DNA from: Shouchella shacheensis
GTDB lineage: Bacteria > Bacillota > Bacilli > Bacillales > Bacillaceae_D
Length of the DNA stretch: 37,234 bases
Direction of reading: 5' to 3'
NCBI RefSeq assembly: GCF_001484965.1
Contig: NZ_KQ947396.1
Span: 1-37,234, forward strand
In this document: piece by piece, positions 12,479 through 23,272 of the stretch
Layout: each line of letters opens with the position of its first letter
How positions within the stretch are numbered: position 1 is the stretch's first letter
Program-made: the position numbers and the translations under genes
Notes under the pieces: model-generated
What the model was told of the DNA's origin: nothing
What the model saw: the letters and a program-made list of their open reading frames with translations, nothing else
Databases searched by the model: none

Positions 12479-13441
12479 TTAAATGTTTGTTGCCTGTCTG
12501 GCGATCGCGAGCAGTGCCTGCGAGACTTTCATCGCATCATGGCGAAGCTTGTGATCGGCTTCTGTAATAAAGTGATCACAGATCAGCGAGACTCCTAATG
12601 CCCGCAAGCGCTCTTCATCAACAATAACGGGTTCCGACCTCTCCTCTTCGTATCTCTCCAGAAGCGCAGCAGAAATCGTCGCGCCATTGACAAGCACATG
12701 ATCCACAAGCCCTTCTCCGCAATGCTGCGTCAGGCCGATCAGATGGTCGCTTGCCGTATAGCCGTCCGTTTCCCCTGCTTGTGTCATCGCGTTGCAAATG
12801 TACGCTTTCTGTGCTCGAGAGCCGCGAATCGCTTCAACAATCCCGGGCACAAGCAAATTTGGCAAAACACTTGTATAAAGACTCCCTGGGCCGAGAACAA
12901 TCAAATCCGCTTCGGCAATAGCCTCAAGGCTTTCCGGTAATGGCGTGATGTAATCTGGTGTCAAGAATACACGCTTGATTCCCTTTAGTGAAAGCGGGAT
13001 TTGTGATTCTCCAGAAACCATCGATCCATCCACCATTTCCGCGTGCAGTTCAATGCTCTCATTGGCTGCGGGCAGTACGCGACCACATACATTCAACACG
13101 CGGCTTATCGCCGCAATTCCTTGCTGAAAATCTCCGGTGATGGACGTCATCCCAGCCAGCAGCAAATTGCCAAGCGAATGACCGCTCAGTCCCTCCCCAC
13201 CTTCAAAACGGTGCTGAAACAGCTCCTCCACGAGAGGTTCGACTTCTGCAAGTGCCACAAGAACGTTTCGCACATCCCCGGGCGGCGGAATCGCAAGCTC
13301 TTTTCGCAAAATTCCAGAGCTGCCCCCATCGTCAGCAACGGTCACTAGCGCCGTAATCTCGACCGGAAACGTCTTAAGACCCCGCAGAATGACGGAAAGA
13401 CCTGTCCCTCCTCCTATGACGACAACTTTTGGCCTACTCAA
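12479..13441 (-). CDS. glmR: Gluconeogenesis factor GlmR (YvcK/CofD-like)
   Basis: A 320-residue protein of the YvcK family in the CofD superfamily. In Bacillus it binds UDP-GlcNAc and stimulates GlmS to direct carbon into the cell wall; it is needed on gluconeogenic carbon. Seen: [64 protein letters not shown] and [19 protein letters not shown]. The start is TTG at 13441, overlapping the rapZ stop by four bases (TTGA); the ribosome binding site is weak, consistent with coupling. The symbol yvcK is equally used. Confidence 0.94.
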   Translation of the reverse strand: MSRPKVVVIGGGTGLSVILRGLKTFPVEITALVTVADDGGSSGILRKELAIPPPGDVRNVLVALAEVEPLVEELFQHRFEGGEGLSGHSLGNLLLAGMTSITGDFQQGIAAISRVLNVCGRVLPAANESIELHAEMVDGSMVSGESQIPLSLKGIKRVFLTPDYITPLPESLEAIAEADLIVLGPGSLYTSVLPNLLVPGIVEAIRGSRAQKAYICNAMTQAGETDGYTASDHLIGLTQHCGEGLVDHVLVNGATISAALLERYEEERSEPVIVDEERLRALGVSLICDHFITEADHKLRHDAMKVSQALLAIARQATNI

Positions 13442-14331
13442 GACCGAATCACTCGCTTCTCAATATCCCGGTGACTCGCAATGGTCCGGTACTCTTTTTG
13501 ATAGAGGTTGGATAGATACTCTGCTAACGTCACAGAGCGATGCTGGCCTCCAGTACAGCCAATTCCAATCACGAGTTGACTCTTGCCTTCGCGCTTATAA
13601 TGAGGAAGCATATAGCTCAGTAAATCCGTCAGCTTTTCTATAAACTGCTGCGTTTCTTTCCACTTCAGGACGTAAGAGGAAACTTCCTTCTCCAGTCCGG
13701 TTTTAGGTTTCAAGTGGCCGATATAATGTGGATTTGGTAAGAAGCGCACATCGAACACGAGATCCGCATCTATTGGAATTCCGTATTTAAAGCCAAATGA
13801 AAGAAAGTGTACGGCAAAGGAATGACTTTCCTTTGTCGCGAAGCGTTGAATGATTTTTTCTCTCAGCTGCTTCGGCTTTAAATCCGTCGTGTCCACAATT
13901 TGCTGGGCGCGCCCCTTCATTTCTTCGAGCAGCCCCCGTTCCTTACGAATCCCCTCAAGAGGGAGGCCGTTTTTAGCAAGTGGATGGGTGCGACGCGTTT
14001 CCTTGTAGCGTTGCACAAGTTTGGCATCTTTCGCGTCCAAAAAAAGAATTTGCACCTTCAAGTTGTTTTTCGTATGGTCATTGATTGTATCAATCGCTTC
14101 AAAGAGTTCATTAAAAAACGATTGACCGCGCAAATCTATGACAAGGGCGACTTTATCAAACTTATCGCTCCCGCCCTCAATCAGCTCCACAAATTTCGGC
14201 ATTAACGCTGGGGGCAAGTTATCGACACAGTAAAAACCTAAGTCTTCAAAGCTTTGCACGGCCACGGTCTTCCCCGCGCCCGACATCCCCGTAATGATAA
14301 CAATGTCGACTTCATTTTTCGTTGCACTCAC
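13438..14331 (-). CDS. rapZ: RNase adapter RapZ-like nucleotide-binding protein (YvcJ)
   Basis: A 297-residue RapZ/YvcJ family protein. Seen: Walker [15 protein letters not shown] at residues 15-22, [49 protein letters not shown] written here as adjacent segments, and the C-terminal [13 protein letters not shown] characteristic of the family. The E. coli homologue controls GlmZ RNA and glucosamine-6-phosphate synthesis; the Bacillus protein binds GTP and affects competence, and whether it acts on RNA is not settled. The GTG at 14331 has AAGGTGAG upstream. It sits between the nudix gene and glmR, which keeps the link to amino-sugar metabolism. Confidence 0.94.
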   Translation of the reverse strand: MSATKNEVDIVIITGMSGAGKTVAVQSFEDLGFYCVDNLPPALMPKFVELIEGGSDKFDKVALVIDLRGQSFFNELFEAIDTINDHTKNNLKVQILFLDAKDAKLVQRYKETRRTHPLAKNGLPLEGIRKERGLLEEMKGRAQQIVDTTDLKPKQLREKIIQRFATKESHSFAVHFLSFGFKYGIPIDADLVFDVRFLPNPHYIGHLKPKTGLEKEVSSYVLKWKETQQFIEKLTDLLSYMLPHYKREGKSQLVIGIGCTGGQHRSVTLAEYLSNLYQKEYRTIASHRDIEKRVIRS

Positions 14332-14354
14332 GTTTGCTCACCTTCTCTCTAGCT

Positions 14355-14831
14355 CTAGTTACTAGGGTCCGGATCAAGACGGTAAGACATCAGCTGATAG
14401 TCCTCCGTATAATACACGGTTCCGTACATGAGCCCTTTTTTGTTTAACACGTGATCAAACAAGAAGCGATCTCCGTCCGCCATCGGCAGTTGGAGGATAT
14501 CCTTATTATTCTGCCAGCTTATAAACCCTTCCGGTGATTCGCTTAACATTTCTCCACTATATGCGCTCGCTTGAAACGTAAACATCATCCACTCGTTTGT
14601 AATCGTTTGGTTATTCATAATGACGACAGACGTCACAGCACGGAGCTCCGGCTGTTCAATCTGCAAGCCAGTTTCTTCGCGAAATTCACGGGTCACGGAT
14701 TCTTTAACGGATTCAGTCTCCTCCATCTTCCCTCCAGGGGCTACCCACCACCCGCGGCTTGGCTTTTGCAAGAGCAAACAGCTGTCTTCTTTGGTTAACA
14801 CACAGTTTGTAATTCTTTGCACAGAGCTCAC
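14355..14831 (-). CDS. yvcI: Nudix hydrolase YvcI
   Basis: A 158-residue Nudix protein. The Nudix box is complete, from GGKMEETESVKESV through REFREETGL, with the metal-binding glutamates present. The family removes nucleoside diphosphate-linked or related pyrophosphate groups; the substrate here is not known, and B. subtilis YvcI has RNA pyrophosphohydrolase-type candidates among its suggested roles. The start is GTG at 14831 with AGGA seven bases upstream. First gene of the yvcI-rapZ-glmR-whiA-crh cluster, behind a clear sigma-A promoter at 14851. Confidence 0.9.
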   Translation of the reverse strand: MSSVQRITNCVLTKEDSCLLLQKPSRGWWVAPGGKMEETESVKESVTREFREETGLQIEQPELRAVTSVVIMNNQTITNEWMMFTFQASAYSGEMLSESPEGFISWQNNKDILQLPMADGDRFLFDHVLNKKGLMYGTVYYTEDYQLMSYRLDPDPSN

Positions 14832-14850
14832 CTCGCGTTCCTAATTCTAT

Positions 14851-14879
14851 AGTATACAATTAAATGGCTGAAGCGACAA
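14851..14879 (-). promoter_or_regulatory. Sigma-A promoter of the yvcI-rapZ-glmR-whiA-crh operon
   Basis: Minus strand: -35 TTGTCG at 14879-14874, a 17-base spacer, -10 TATACT at 14856-14851. It is 20 bases from the GTG start and next to the repeat block at 14881-15087. Confidence 0.75.
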
Positions 14880-14880
14880 T

Positions 14881-14920
14881 GAAAAGGGAAGGTTCGCCTC
14901 TACCCGTCGGAGCTAGACAA
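14881..14920 (+). repeat. Truncated copy of the intergenic repeat
   Basis: Retains GAAAAG at the left and TACCCGTCGGAGCTAGACAA at the right, with most of the interior missing. It directly precedes two more copies in the same orientation. Confidence 0.6.
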
Positions 14921-14963
14921 TCCGAAATGCGCAGGCGGGTCGCTACCCATCGGAGCTAGACAA
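14921..14963 (+). repeat. Miniature copy of the intergenic repeat
   Basis: Only the two ends remain: CCGAAATGCGCAGGCGGGT, a four-base gap, then ACCCATCGGAGCTAGACAA. The internal stems have been lost, leaving a 43-bp end-to-end derivative. Confidence 0.75.
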
Positions 14964-14965
14964 TA

Positions 14966-15087
14966 CCGAAATGCGCAGGCGGGTCGAACAGAAGCGCGAA
15001 TTTTGGAGACCTGACAAAAGAAATCCCGCTTTTGGATTTCGTTGTCAGGGCGAAAAATCTCGACGCTTCTAGCCGTCGGAGCTAGAC
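14966..15087 (+). repeat. Quasi-palindromic intergenic repeat, full copy next to guaC
   Basis: About 122 bp, from CCGAAATGCGCAGGCGGGT to CGTCGGAGCTAGAC. The inner stem CTGACAAAAGAAATCC pairs with GGATTTCGTTGTCAG. The right end touches the A-run that is the T-tract of the guaC terminator. Confidence 0.85.
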
Positions 15088-15124
15088 AAAAAAAGGGCGA
15101 GCAAGTACAAAGTACCCACTCGCC
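15088..15124 (-). terminator. guaC terminator
   Basis: Minus strand: GGCGAG/CTCGCC with an inner GTAC/GTAC helix, followed by seven T. The last T is joined directly to the end of a repeat element. Confidence 0.88.
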
Positions 15125-15142
15125 TAGCTATGAAAGATACCC

Positions 15143-16126
15143 TTAATACACCTTATCCCCGTTAAAGATGGAATTCTTCACAATCACATAATCGACGTTG
15201 CGAATGGCTTCCAGCTTGGCTCCCCCGGCATAGGAAATAGAGGACTGAAGATCTTGCTCCATTTCTTTAAGCGTATCTTCCAACGCTCCTTTATGCTCAA
15301 CAAACATTTTTTTGCCTTCCACGTTTCGCTTTTCGCCTTTTTGAAATTCAGAGGCGGAACCAAAATACTCTTTATAGAGCTTGCCCTCTTTTTTCGTGGT
15401 TTCTCCTGGAGATTCTTCGTGTCCAGCAAATAAGGAACCAATCATGACCATGGAGGCGCCAAATCGAATCGATTTGGCGATGTCACCGTGGGTCCGAATC
15501 CCACCGTCGGCGATAATCGGCTTGCTTGCTGCTTTTGCGCACCAACGCAACGCAGCTAGTTGCCAGCCACCTGTACCAAATCCGGTTTTAATCTTCGTGA
15601 TGCAAACTTTTCCCGGTCCAATCCCTACTTTTGTGGCATCCGCACCCGCATGCTCCAATTCTCTTACGGCTTCTGGCGTGCCGACATTCCCTGCGATCAC
15701 AAAACTCTCAGGCAAGTGTTTTTTGATATGCTGAACCATTTCGATCACGGCATTGGAATGGCCATGGGCAATATCAATCGTAATGTATTCCGGCGAGAGT
15801 TCTTCAGCAGATAATTGTTGAATGAATCCGTATTCATCTTCTTTGACTCCAACACTGATCGAAGCGATGAAGCCCCGTGATTTCATGTCTTTCACAAAGG
15901 ATAAGCGCTTCTCTGGCTCAAAACGATGCATCACGTAGAAGTACCCATTTTCCGCTAAGTATAGGGCAATGTTTTCGTCTATAATCGTCTGCATGTTTGC
16001 AGGCACAACAGGTAGCTTAAAGGTATGCCCGCCTAAGGTCACCGTTGTATCACACTCTGAGCGGCTGTTCACCACACATTTTGCAGGAATTAATTGAATA
16101 TCTTCATAATCAAACGCATTCTCCAT
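15143..16126 (-). CDS. guaC: GMP reductase
   Basis: A 327-residue GuaC of the Bacillus type, a TIM-barrel enzyme related to IMP dehydrogenase that reduces GMP to IMP with NADPH and releases ammonia, so guanine nucleotides can be converted to adenine ones. Seen: [33 protein letters not shown], the catalytic loop [19 protein letters not shown] with its Cys, and [20 protein letters not shown]. The ATG at 16126 has AGGGGTG seven bases before it. It is a single gene with its own promoter and terminator, flanked by repeats on both sides. It lies away from trxB and crh in B. subtilis, so its position here is a rearrangement. Confidence 0.96.
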   Translation of the reverse strand: MENAFDYEDIQLIPAKCVVNSRSECDTTVTLGGHTFKLPVVPANMQTIIDENIALYLAENGYFYVMHRFEPEKRLSFVKDMKSRGFIASISVGVKEDEYGFIQQLSAEELSPEYITIDIAHGHSNAVIEMVQHIKKHLPESFVIAGNVGTPEAVRELEHAGADATKVGIGPGKVCITKIKTGFGTGGWQLAALRWCAKAASKPIIADGGIRTHGDIAKSIRFGASMVMIGSLFAGHEESPGETTKKEGKLYKEYFGSASEFQKGEKRNVEGKKMFVEHKGALEDTLKEMEQDLQSSISYAGGAKLEAIRNVDYVIVKNSIFNGDKVY

Positions 16127-16140
16127 ACCATGACACCCCT

Positions 16141-16184
16141 AAAAACGAATATTTATTTTCATATAAATATAATTGTTCGTCCAT
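16141..16184. promoter_or_regulatory. Possible PurR box pair in the guaC leader
   Basis: AAAAACGAATATT and the inverted ATTGTTCGTCCAT resemble the PurBox AWWWCCGAACWWT and its reverse, with CGAA and TTCG cores. The gap is 18 bases instead of the usual 16-17 and each box has mismatches. B. subtilis guaC belongs to the PurR regulon, which is the main support. Confidence 0.4.
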
Positions 16185-16189
16185 GAGAT

Positions 16190-16218
16190 AATATACACGA
16201 TTTTTAGGTGGGTGTCAA
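16190..16218 (-). promoter_or_regulatory. Sigma-A promoter of guaC
   Basis: Minus strand: consensus -35 TTGACA at 16218-16213, a 17-base spacer, -10 TATATT at 16195-16190. Start expected near 16183. Confidence 0.85.
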
Positions 16219-16228
16219 AGGGATGTTC

Positions 16229-16242
16229 TGCCGGAGCTAGAC
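16229..16242 (+). repeat. Remnant end of the intergenic repeat
   Basis: CTGCCGGAGCTAGAC matches only the right end of the repeat family and joins directly to the A-run of the trxB terminator. The rest of the element is absent; the guaC -35 box lies just beyond. Confidence 0.65.
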
Positions 16243-16278
16243 AAAAAAAGGGCGCGGACTCCATCTATCGTCCGCGCC
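16243..16278 (-). terminator. trxB terminator
   Basis: A perfect 9-bp GC stem (GGCGCGGAC with GTCCGCGCC, ten-base loop) followed on the minus strand by seven T. An A-run on the other flank means it could also work on the plus strand. It is about 100 bases past the trxB stop. Confidence 0.88.
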
Positions 16279-16379
16279 AATATATAAAAAAAGGGGGTCA
16301 ATTACTTAGTTTCTAATTATATACGTCCGATGTTTCACCTTTGTTACAGTCCCGTTAAAAACTGATGACGGTTCTCCCT

Positions 16380-17330
<951 letters not shown>

Positions 17331-17373
17331 TTACCCCAATATCAGAAAACCATTCGCGTCTTATTGCACATTT

Positions 17374-17402
17374 ATCGTAGCGAATTTCACAACCGCTGTC
17401 TA
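17374..17402 (-). promoter_or_regulatory. Putative trxB promoter
   Basis: Minus strand: -35 TAGACA at 17402-17397, a 17-base spacer, -10 TACGAT at 17379-17374. Five of six and four of six matches to consensus. Confidence 0.5.
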
Positions 17403-17411
17403 ATGTTCTGC

Positions 17412-18461
17412 TTATGAGCTTTTCGTCGAAAACAACGAATACGTGACCTGCGCGAATCGCCCGTTTTCAATATCACTGATATGCTGCTTTGCTCGTTCGT
17501 CCCCAAGGTTCACGGCCATCTGCAAGTAAGCCGTTGCCGCCTTGGAGTCGCCTGTATGGAAGCATGCTACTCCGTAACAACGCAAGAGATCGGCATCTTC
17601 GAGAGCCCGGCGAAGCCTGCGGTCCTTGCGCCTAGCAAGCACTACCTGGTATTCCCCAAGCGCACAAAGCACCACTGTGACGCGAACGGCATGGTCGACA
17701 TCCATCGGCACGACCGACGTAAGCGTTTTGCGATACCACTCTACCTGTTTAGCATTGCCCATTTTCAAATGAAATAGTGCTAAATTACAACGAGCAAGCA
17801 AATTTCCAGGGTCTCCTTCTAACACCTGGTTGGAAATGGAAAAAGCTAGCTCTGGCTTGCCCGAACGAAACTGCGCTTCCGCTAAATGGTTATGAGCCGC
17901 CCAGCAATCGGGATAGTTTTCCACGATCTCATCGAGGAGAGGAAGAGCTAAGTGAAGTTCGTCGGCACGCAAATGACGACGTGCTCGCTCATGTTCTCTC
18001 AGAAAGTCTTCCACATCCTCAAGAGGTTCCTTCTCTTCCTCCTCATCTTCCTCAAAGAGTTCAAGAAGCTCCCTTGCTTCAGTAGCAAACTGCCCGTCCG
18101 GTTCAAGTTGCAGGTACTGTTTAGCCTGCTTCTCAGCCTTGTGGAAATCCCCAAGATACACTTCGTTATTGGCAAGCAAAAAGTAGCATAGAGGCTGAGA
18201 GTCTCCGCTTGTGCGTAACACGTCTTCTAAAATCATATTGGAACGTTCGTATTCTTCGAGTTCCGAAAGAACCGCTGCTAACTGAATATGAAAAATAGGC
18301 TCCGTCGACGTGAGCTTGACGGCGCGTTCCAAGAGCTTGACCGCCCGACCAAGATGTTTTTTTTGAAAGGCTTTGAGTCCGCGATTGAAAAAGTAGTCGC
18401 CACTCTGATAAAAGGGTATGAGGTTTTGTTTCTCTTGTTGTGGCTCTTTTCTTCCGTTCAT
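17412..18461 (-). CDS. Tetratricopeptide repeat protein (YvcD-like)
   Basis: A 349-residue protein made of TPR-like helical hairpins, with no signal peptide or membrane segment. Repeats are seen at about residues 22-55 (YFFNRGLKAFQKKHLGRAVK), 90-125, 175-235 (HNHLAEAQFRSGKPELAFSI) and 290-325 (YGVACFHTGDSKAATAYLQM). An acidic stretch, LFEEDEEEEKEPLEDVEDF, separates the two TPR blocks near residue 140. TPR domains bind protein partners; no partner is identifiable. Position between the his operon and trxB equals that of B. subtilis yvcD. The ATG at 18461 follows GGAGGG. A TATACT near 18500 may be its -10, without a good -35. Confidence 0.8.
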   Translation of the reverse strand: MNGRKEPQQEKQNLIPFYQSGDYFFNRGLKAFQKKHLGRAVKLLERAVKLTSTEPIFHIQLAAVLSELEEYERSNMILEDVLRTSGDSQPLCYFLLANNEVYLGDFHKAEKQAKQYLQLEPDGQFATEARELLELFEEDEEEEKEPLEDVEDFLREHERARRHLRADELHLALPLLDEIVENYPDCWAAHNHLAEAQFRSGKPELAFSISNQVLEGDPGNLLARCNLALFHLKMGNAKQVEWYRKTLTSVVPMDVDHAVRVTVVLCALGEYQVVLARRKDRRLRRALEDADLLRCYGVACFHTGDSKAATAYLQMAVNLGDERAKQHISDIENGRFAQVTYSLFSTKSS

Positions 18462-18664
18462 GAAGCTGTCCCTCCAGCTGTCTAATCCTATCGTTCAGTA
18501 TACAACAAACGCTTGGCGTATGGGGGAGTTGGAAAATAAAAAGTGGTGAAAAATTTAGCGTTCGGTTAAGGTGAGGGTAGATAGAATCGAGGAGAGACGG
18601 AGGAGGCGGCTTAGAGGACGCACTTTTCGTGTGGTTCAGCGCGCCTAGACCTCCCCCTGACCCA

Positions 18665-19291
18665 TTACGTTTCATGCCGTTCTTTCAACCTTGTTAACAC
18701 GGCGTCCAGAGGCAGCTTTTGTTCCTGCAAAAGCACAAGCGTGTGGTAAAGCAAATCCGCGACCTCCCACGTTAATTCTTCGGCGTCGCGATTTTTGGCA
18801 GCGATAATCACCTCTCCTGCCTCCTCGCCCACTTTCTTTAAAATTTTGTCGACCCCTTTATCAAACAAGTAGGTCGTATAGGCCCCTTCAGGCATTTCCA
18901 CCTCGCGCCTGGCAATCACAGATTCCAGTTCATTTAAAATCGCGAACCGATCTTGCGTTGGCTTGACCGTGCCCCCCTCAATGGTTTCACTAAAGCAGGA
19001 ATACGCGCCCGTGTGGCAAGCAGGCCCCTCGGGCTGGACGAGAACGAGCAGAGCGTCTTGATCACAGTCATAGCGAAGCTCGACGACGTTTTGCGTGTTC
19101 CCGGACGTTGCTCCTTTGTGCCAGAGTTCTTGGCGAGAGCGGCTATAAAACCATGTTTCTTTTGTATCCAGCGTTTTTGCCAGTGACTCCTCATTCATAT
19201 AGGCAAGCGTCAGCACTTCTTTGCTTCTCGAATCTTGAACAATGGCAGGCACAAGGCCTTGTTCGTCAAACCGAATCGTATCCATTCTCAT
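18665..19291 (-). CDS. hisI: Bifunctional phosphoribosyl-AMP cyclohydrolase / phosphoribosyl-ATP pyrophosphatase
   Basis: A 208-residue fusion that carries out steps two and three of histidine synthesis. The HisI half (about residues 1-110) shows [31 protein letters not shown] and the zinc-ligand ACHTG; the HisE half (about 115-208) shows [17 protein letters not shown] and the helical bundle [13 protein letters not shown]. Also written hisIE. The ATG at 19291 overlaps the hisF stop by four bases. Last gene of the his operon; no clear T-run hairpin follows in the 200 bases before the TPR gene, although that stretch is GC-rich. Confidence 0.96.
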   Translation of the reverse strand: MRMDTIRFDEQGLVPAIVQDSRSKEVLTLAYMNEESLAKTLDTKETWFYSRSRQELWHKGATSGNTQNVVELRYDCDQDALLVLVQPEGPACHTGAYSCFSETIEGGTVKPTQDRFAILNELESVIARREVEMPEGAYTTYLFDKGVDKILKKVGEEAGEVIIAAKNRDAEELTWEVADLLYHTLVLLQEQKLPLDAVLTRLKERHET

Positions 19292-20046
19292 CGCACATGC
19301 ACTCCCTTTTCTTTCACATCCGCCTTTACCTGGGCGACCGACGTTTCCTTGTAATGAAAAATCGAGGCTGCGAGCGCGGCGTCTGCGCAGTCTTCAAGAA
19401 ACACTTCGGCAAAATGGTCGCTTTCTCCCGCGCCACCAGAAGCAATTACCGGCACATCGACCACGCCGTTGACGGCTTTAAGGAGCGGGAGGTCAAACCC
19501 GGTTTTTGCCCCGTCTTGATCCATGCTTGTGAGCAAGATCTCACCCGCGCCCAGCCGCACGGCCTCCCTGGCCCAGTCGGTCACCGTCCAATCGGTTGGC
19601 CTGCGACCACCGTGGGTGTACACACGCCACGTCCCCAGTTCTTCGTCCCATTTGGCATCCATCGCACAGACGATGCACTGGGCGCCAAAGTAATCCGCGC
19701 CTTCCTTAATAAGCTGTGGGCGCTTCACGGCGGCCGTATTCACAGAGACCTTGTCCGCACCTGCCCGAAGCACACGCTTCATGTCTTCAAGCGTGTTGAT
19801 GCCCCCTCCGACGGTAAAAGGAATCGCTAACGTCCCTGCCACCTCTTCCACTACATCCATCATCGTCTCCCTTCCTTCATGAGAAGCAGAAATATCAAGA
19901 AAGACCAGCTCATCGGCGCCTTGCTCGTCGTAGAAGGCAGCCAAATCAACTGGATCACCAGCATCGCGAAGGCCGAGAAACTGGATGCCTTTGACTACTC
20001 GGCCTTCCTTTACATCAAGACAGGGAATAATTCGTTTAGTCAGCAT
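19288..20046 (-). CDS. hisF: Imidazole glycerol phosphate synthase cyclase subunit
   Basis: A 252-residue TIM barrel that joins PRFAR with ammonia from HisH to give imidazole glycerol phosphate and AICAR. Seen: [19 protein letters not shown] with the catalytic Asp, [41 protein letters not shown] with the second catalytic Asp, and [14 protein letters not shown]. The frame opens 25 codons earlier, but the ATG at 20046 matches the family and has GAGGAG. It overlaps hisA by 11 bases and hisI by four. Confidence 0.97.
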   Translation of the reverse strand: MLTKRIIPCLDVKEGRVVKGIQFLGLRDAGDPVDLAAFYDEQGADELVFLDISASHEGRETMMDVVEEVAGTLAIPFTVGGGINTLEDMKRVLRAGADKVSVNTAAVKRPQLIKEGADYFGAQCIVCAMDAKWDEELGTWRVYTHGGRRPTDWTVTDWAREAVRLGAGEILLTSMDQDGAKTGFDLPLLKAVNGVVDVPVIASGGAGESDHFAEVFLEDCADAALAASIFHYKETSVAQVKADVKEKGVHVR

Positions 20047-20782
20047 TGCGCGTCTCCTCTCGCTCAAGCGCCTGAGCCAAAGTGAATTGCTCCGTATAGA
20101 GGGCCTTGCCCACAATTGCACCAGCGATGCCTTCTTTTCTCATGCGCAGTTCATCTAGATCCCTTAAGCTTGAGACGCCACCTGAGGCAATCACGTTTGC
20201 GCCAGTGGCTTCCGCTAATCTAGCAATCGCCTCTGTGTTTGGTCCACTTAGCATACCGTCTCGTGAAATATCGGTGAAGATAAACGTGCTCGCTCCGTGG
20301 CGCACCAGTTCAAGTGCCAGTTCCTCCGCTCTTACTTCAGATGTCTCGAGCCAGCCTTCTGTGGCAACATAACCATCTCTGGCATCGATGCCGATCGCTA
20401 TGTTCTCTCCGTAGCGAGCGAGCATTTCTTGTGTAAACACCGGGTGGTTCACCGCTACGCTGCCAAGAATGACGCGGTCCACCCCTCGATCCAAATAGTA
20501 AGCGACGTCTTCGGCCGTCCGGATGCCGCCGCCCACTTGCACGGAAACATCCAGCTCTTTGGCCACACGAACAACCGACTCATGATTCACGCGCCTCTTT
20601 GCTTTTGCCCCGTCAAGGTCAACCATATGAATCCAGCGCGCGCCGTCTTGGGCAAAGATTTTGGCCATTTCAAACGGCGAATCCCCATACACCGTTTCCT
20701 TGCCATAATCTCCTTGCACAAGCCGCACGCATTTTCCGTCACGCATATCAATCGCTGGGTAGATCACAAATCCCTCAGTCAT
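20036..20782 (-). CDS. hisA: ProFAR isomerase
   Basis: A 248-residue TIM barrel performing the Amadori rearrangement of ProFAR to PRFAR in histidine synthesis. Seen: [20 protein letters not shown] with the first catalytic Asp, [40 protein letters not shown] with the second catalytic Asp, and [15 protein letters not shown]. The ATG overlaps the hisH stop (ATGACTGA, about eight bases) and the 3' end overlaps hisF. Coordinates at the start may be off by one base because of line numbering. Confidence 0.97.
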   Translation of the reverse strand: MTEGFVIYPAIDMRDGKCVRLVQGDYGKETVYGDSPFEMAKIFAQDGARWIHMVDLDGAKAKRRVNHESVVRVAKELDVSVQVGGGIRTAEDVAYYLDRGVDRVILGSVAVNHPVFTQEMLARYGENIAIGIDARDGYVATEGWLETSEVRAEELALELVRHGASTFIFTDISRDGMLSGPNTEAIARLAEATGANVIASGGVSSLRDLDELRMRKEGIAGAIVGKALYTEQFTLAQALEREETRNAD

Positions 20783-21413
20783 GAATCTTCACTCCTTGTT
20801 CCACGAGCTTGCCGAACTGCCGTAAAATCGCCATGCCGACGTCGCTGCTTTTCTCAGGGTGAAACTGCGCCCCGAGAACGTTCTCTCGTCCAACAATCGC
20901 CGGTACATCATGATGATACTCGCTGGAAGCTAGCACGACATTTTTTTCTGTCTGCACCACATACGAGTGCACAAAATAGACGTAGCCTTCTTCCACCGTT
21001 TCAAGCAGTGGGTGTTTCTTGTGGAAAGTCAGGTTATTCCAACCCATGTGAGGCACTTTGTAACGCACTCCTTCTCTCGTCTTTCCTGAAAAACGCACGA
21101 CTTTGCCTGGCAAGTAGCCAAGGCCCTTTGTCCACCCGTACTCTTCGCTCTCTTCAAACAGCAGCTGCATCCCCAGGCAAATGCCGAGCAGCGGTTTGTT
21201 TTCTCCCACCCACTGATCCAAAAATGTTCGCAAACCGCTGCTATCGAGAATCGTCATCGCATCCGGAAACGCACCAACTCCCGGCAGGATCAAACCGTCT
21301 GCTTGCGCGAGCTCGGACGGTTCATTGGAGAGAACATAGTCCAAACCGATGCGCTCAAGCGCCTTGGAGACACTGTGTAAATTGCCCATCCCATAGTCAA
21401 CAATGCCAATCAT
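20775..21413 (-). CDS. hisH: Imidazole glycerol phosphate synthase glutaminase subunit
   Basis: A 212-residue class I glutamine amidotransferase that supplies ammonia to HisF. The triad is visible: Cys79 in [11 protein letters not shown], His185 and Glu187 in [23 protein letters not shown] and ILPGVGAF are family marks. The ATG at 21413 follows the hisB TAA with no gap. Confidence 0.97.
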   Translation of the reverse strand: MIGIVDYGMGNLHSVSKALERIGLDYVLSNEPSELAQADGLILPGVGAFPDAMTILDSSGLRTFLDQWVGENKPLLGICLGMQLLFEESEEYGWTKGLGYLPGKVVRFSGKTREGVRYKVPHMGWNNLTFHKKHPLLETVEEGYVYFVHSYVVQTEKNVVLASSEYHHDVPAIVGRENVLGAQFHPEKSSDVGMAILRQFGKLVEQGVKIHD

Positions 21414-22001
21414 TTACAGCATCCCCTTTGTGGAGAGCAACCCTTTAATGCGCGGGTCGATCATCGTTGCTTCATCAAGCGCTCGGGCCAATGCTTTAAA
21501 GACCGCTTCAATCATGTGATGGGTGTTCTGCCCGTAGTGGACAATCACATGCACATTCATGCGCGCCTCAAGCGCCAGCTTCCAGAGAAATTCATGCACA
21601 AGCTCCGTATCAAACGTGCCTACCTTCTCTGCCGGAAAATCGGCGCGAAATTCAAGATGCGGGCGGTTGGAAAGATCAATTACAACCTGAGCAAGCGTTT
21701 CGTCCATGGGAACAAAAGCATTGCCGTAGCGCTTAATCCCTTTTTTATCGCCAAGGGCTTCTTTGATCGCCGTCCCTAGGCAGATGCCAATGTCCTCCGT
21801 CGTGTGGTGATCGTCGACCTCGGTGTCGCCATTGGCGTGAACACTGAGGTTGAACTGACCGTGCTTTGTAAACAAATCAAGCATGTGGGTTAAGAAAGGC
21901 ACGCCGGTCTCTAATGAGGCTTCCCCCTCTCCATCCACTGCAAAATTCAGCTGAATCTGCGTCTCCCCTGTATTTCTCTCTACCGTATACTCCCTTGTCA
22001 T
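21414..22001 (-). CDS. hisB: Imidazoleglycerol-phosphate dehydratase
   Basis: A 195-residue single-function HisB, lacking the phosphatase domain found in E. coli. It dehydrates imidazole glycerol phosphate using manganese. Seen: [34 protein letters not shown] with the metal-ligand histidines, [17 protein letters not shown], and [12 protein letters not shown] plus [16 protein letters not shown] with further ligands. Histidinol-phosphate phosphatase and HisC are not in the window. The ATG at 22001 overlaps the hisD stop by four bases. Confidence 0.97.
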   Translation of the reverse strand: MTREYTVERNTGETQIQLNFAVDGEGEASLETGVPFLTHMLDLFTKHGQFNLSVHANGDTEVDDHHTTEDIGICLGTAIKEALGDKKGIKRYGNAFVPMDETLAQVVIDLSNRPHLEFRADFPAEKVGTFDTELVHEFLWKLALEARMNVHVIVHYGQNTHHMIEAVFKALARALDEATMIDPRIKGLLSTKGML

Positions 22002-23272
22002 GTTCCATCCTCCAGTCTGCGCTCTACCGCTCTTGCATGTGCTTCCAGTCCTTCAAGTCGGGCAAGGGCAGCGATGGTCGGTCCGTTTTTTTTCAGTGCG
22101 TGTTCGCTGTAATAAATAATACTTGATTTTTTTGTGAAATCGTCCACGTTTAATGGGCTGGAAAAACGCGCCGTTCCATTCGTGGGGAGAATATGGTTTG
22201 GGCCAGCAAAATAGTCGCCCACAGGTTCGGTGCTATGGGGCCCAAGAAAAATTGCGCCCGCATGGCGAATCTGCCCGAGCAGCTGCATTGGCTCCGATAT
22301 GAGAATCTCGAGGTGTTCAGGCGCAAGCTGGTTGACTGCCCCAACCGCTTCCTCCATCGTCTCGGTCACGTAAATGCAGCCATAGTCACGAATCGAAACC
22401 TCGGCAATGGCCCGTCTTGGCAGACTAGACAGTTGCGACTCTACCTCTTCGGCCACAGCTTCCGAAAGCGCTCGAGACGGCGTCACAAGAATTGCCGAAG
22501 CCATTTCGTCATGCTCCGCCTGTGAAAGCAAATCTGCGGCAATATAGACTGGGCTAGCCTGTTCATCAGCGAGAACGACAATCTCACTCGGTCCGGCAAT
22601 CATATCGATATCCACCATGCCAAAAACCGCTCGTTTCGCGAGGGCCACAAAAATATTTCCTGGACCCGTAATTTTATCGACCGCGGGGAGCGACTCAGTT
22701 CCATAAGCAAGAGCGGCGATCGCCTGCGCCCCTCCTGCCTTAACAATCGTTGTCACTCCAAGCTCTGAGGCGGTCACAAGCACGCTAGGGGAGAGAGACC
22801 CATCCGCTTGCGGCGGGGACGTCATCACGATTCGCTTGACACCGGCGACTTGCGCCGGGATCACGTTCATCATCATCGAGGAAGGATATGCCGCCTTCCC
22901 CCCTGGCACGTAGACACCCACCGCATCCAGAGGGGTCATTTTCTGTCCGAGGATCGTCCCGTCCTCCTCAGTTTGAAACCACGACTGTCGTTTTTGCCGC
23001 TCGTGAAAGGCACGGATGCTCGCGGCCGCTTCTCGAATCGCCTCGATGTTCTCCTCACTGAGCTCCTCATAAGCCGCCTCTCGCTCTTCATCTGTAACAT
23101 AGAGCGAGGACAGCTCCGCGCCGTCCAACGTTTTTGCTAGTGTAAAGAGGGCGCCGTCTCCGTTCGTTCGGACATCAGCGATAATCTCATCGACGATCTC
23201 GCGCTGCTTCTCGGTGCCACTCTCCACGTCCCGCTTTAAGCTGACATTCGCCGTCATCGGTATAATCTTCAT
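21998..23272 (-). CDS. hisD: Histidinol dehydrogenase
   Basis: A 424-residue zinc enzyme making the last two oxidations from histidinol to histidine with NAD. Seen: [53 protein letters not shown], the zinc and catalytic region [20 protein letters not shown] and [19 protein letters not shown]. The ATG at 23272 overlaps the hisG stop by four bases. Confidence 0.97.
   Translation of the reverse strand: MKIIPMTANVSLKRDVESGTEKQREIVDEIIADVRTNGDGALFTLAKTLDGAELSSLYVTDEEREAAYEELSEENIEAIREAAASIRAFHERQKRQSWFQTEEDGTILGQKMTPLDAVGVYVPGGKAAYPSSMMMNVIPAQVAGVKRIVMTSPPQADGSLSPSVLVTASELGVTTIVKAGGAQAIAALAYGTESLPAVDKITGPGNIFVALAKRAVFGMVDIDMIAGPSEIVVLADEQASPVYIAADLLSQAEHDEMASAILVTPSRALSEAVAEEVESQLSSLPRRAIAEVSIRDYGCIYVTETMEEAVGAVNQLAPEHLEILISEPMQLLGQIRHAGAIFLGPHSTEPVGDYFAGPNHILPTNGTARFSSPLNVDDFTKKSSIIYYSEHALKKNGPTIAALARLEGLEAHARAVERRLEDGT

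Noticed and set aside
20297-21448. A 383-codon open frame on the plus strand.
   Set aside because: It is antisense to hisA and hisH, which are unmistakable; no ribosome binding site and no recognisable protein features.
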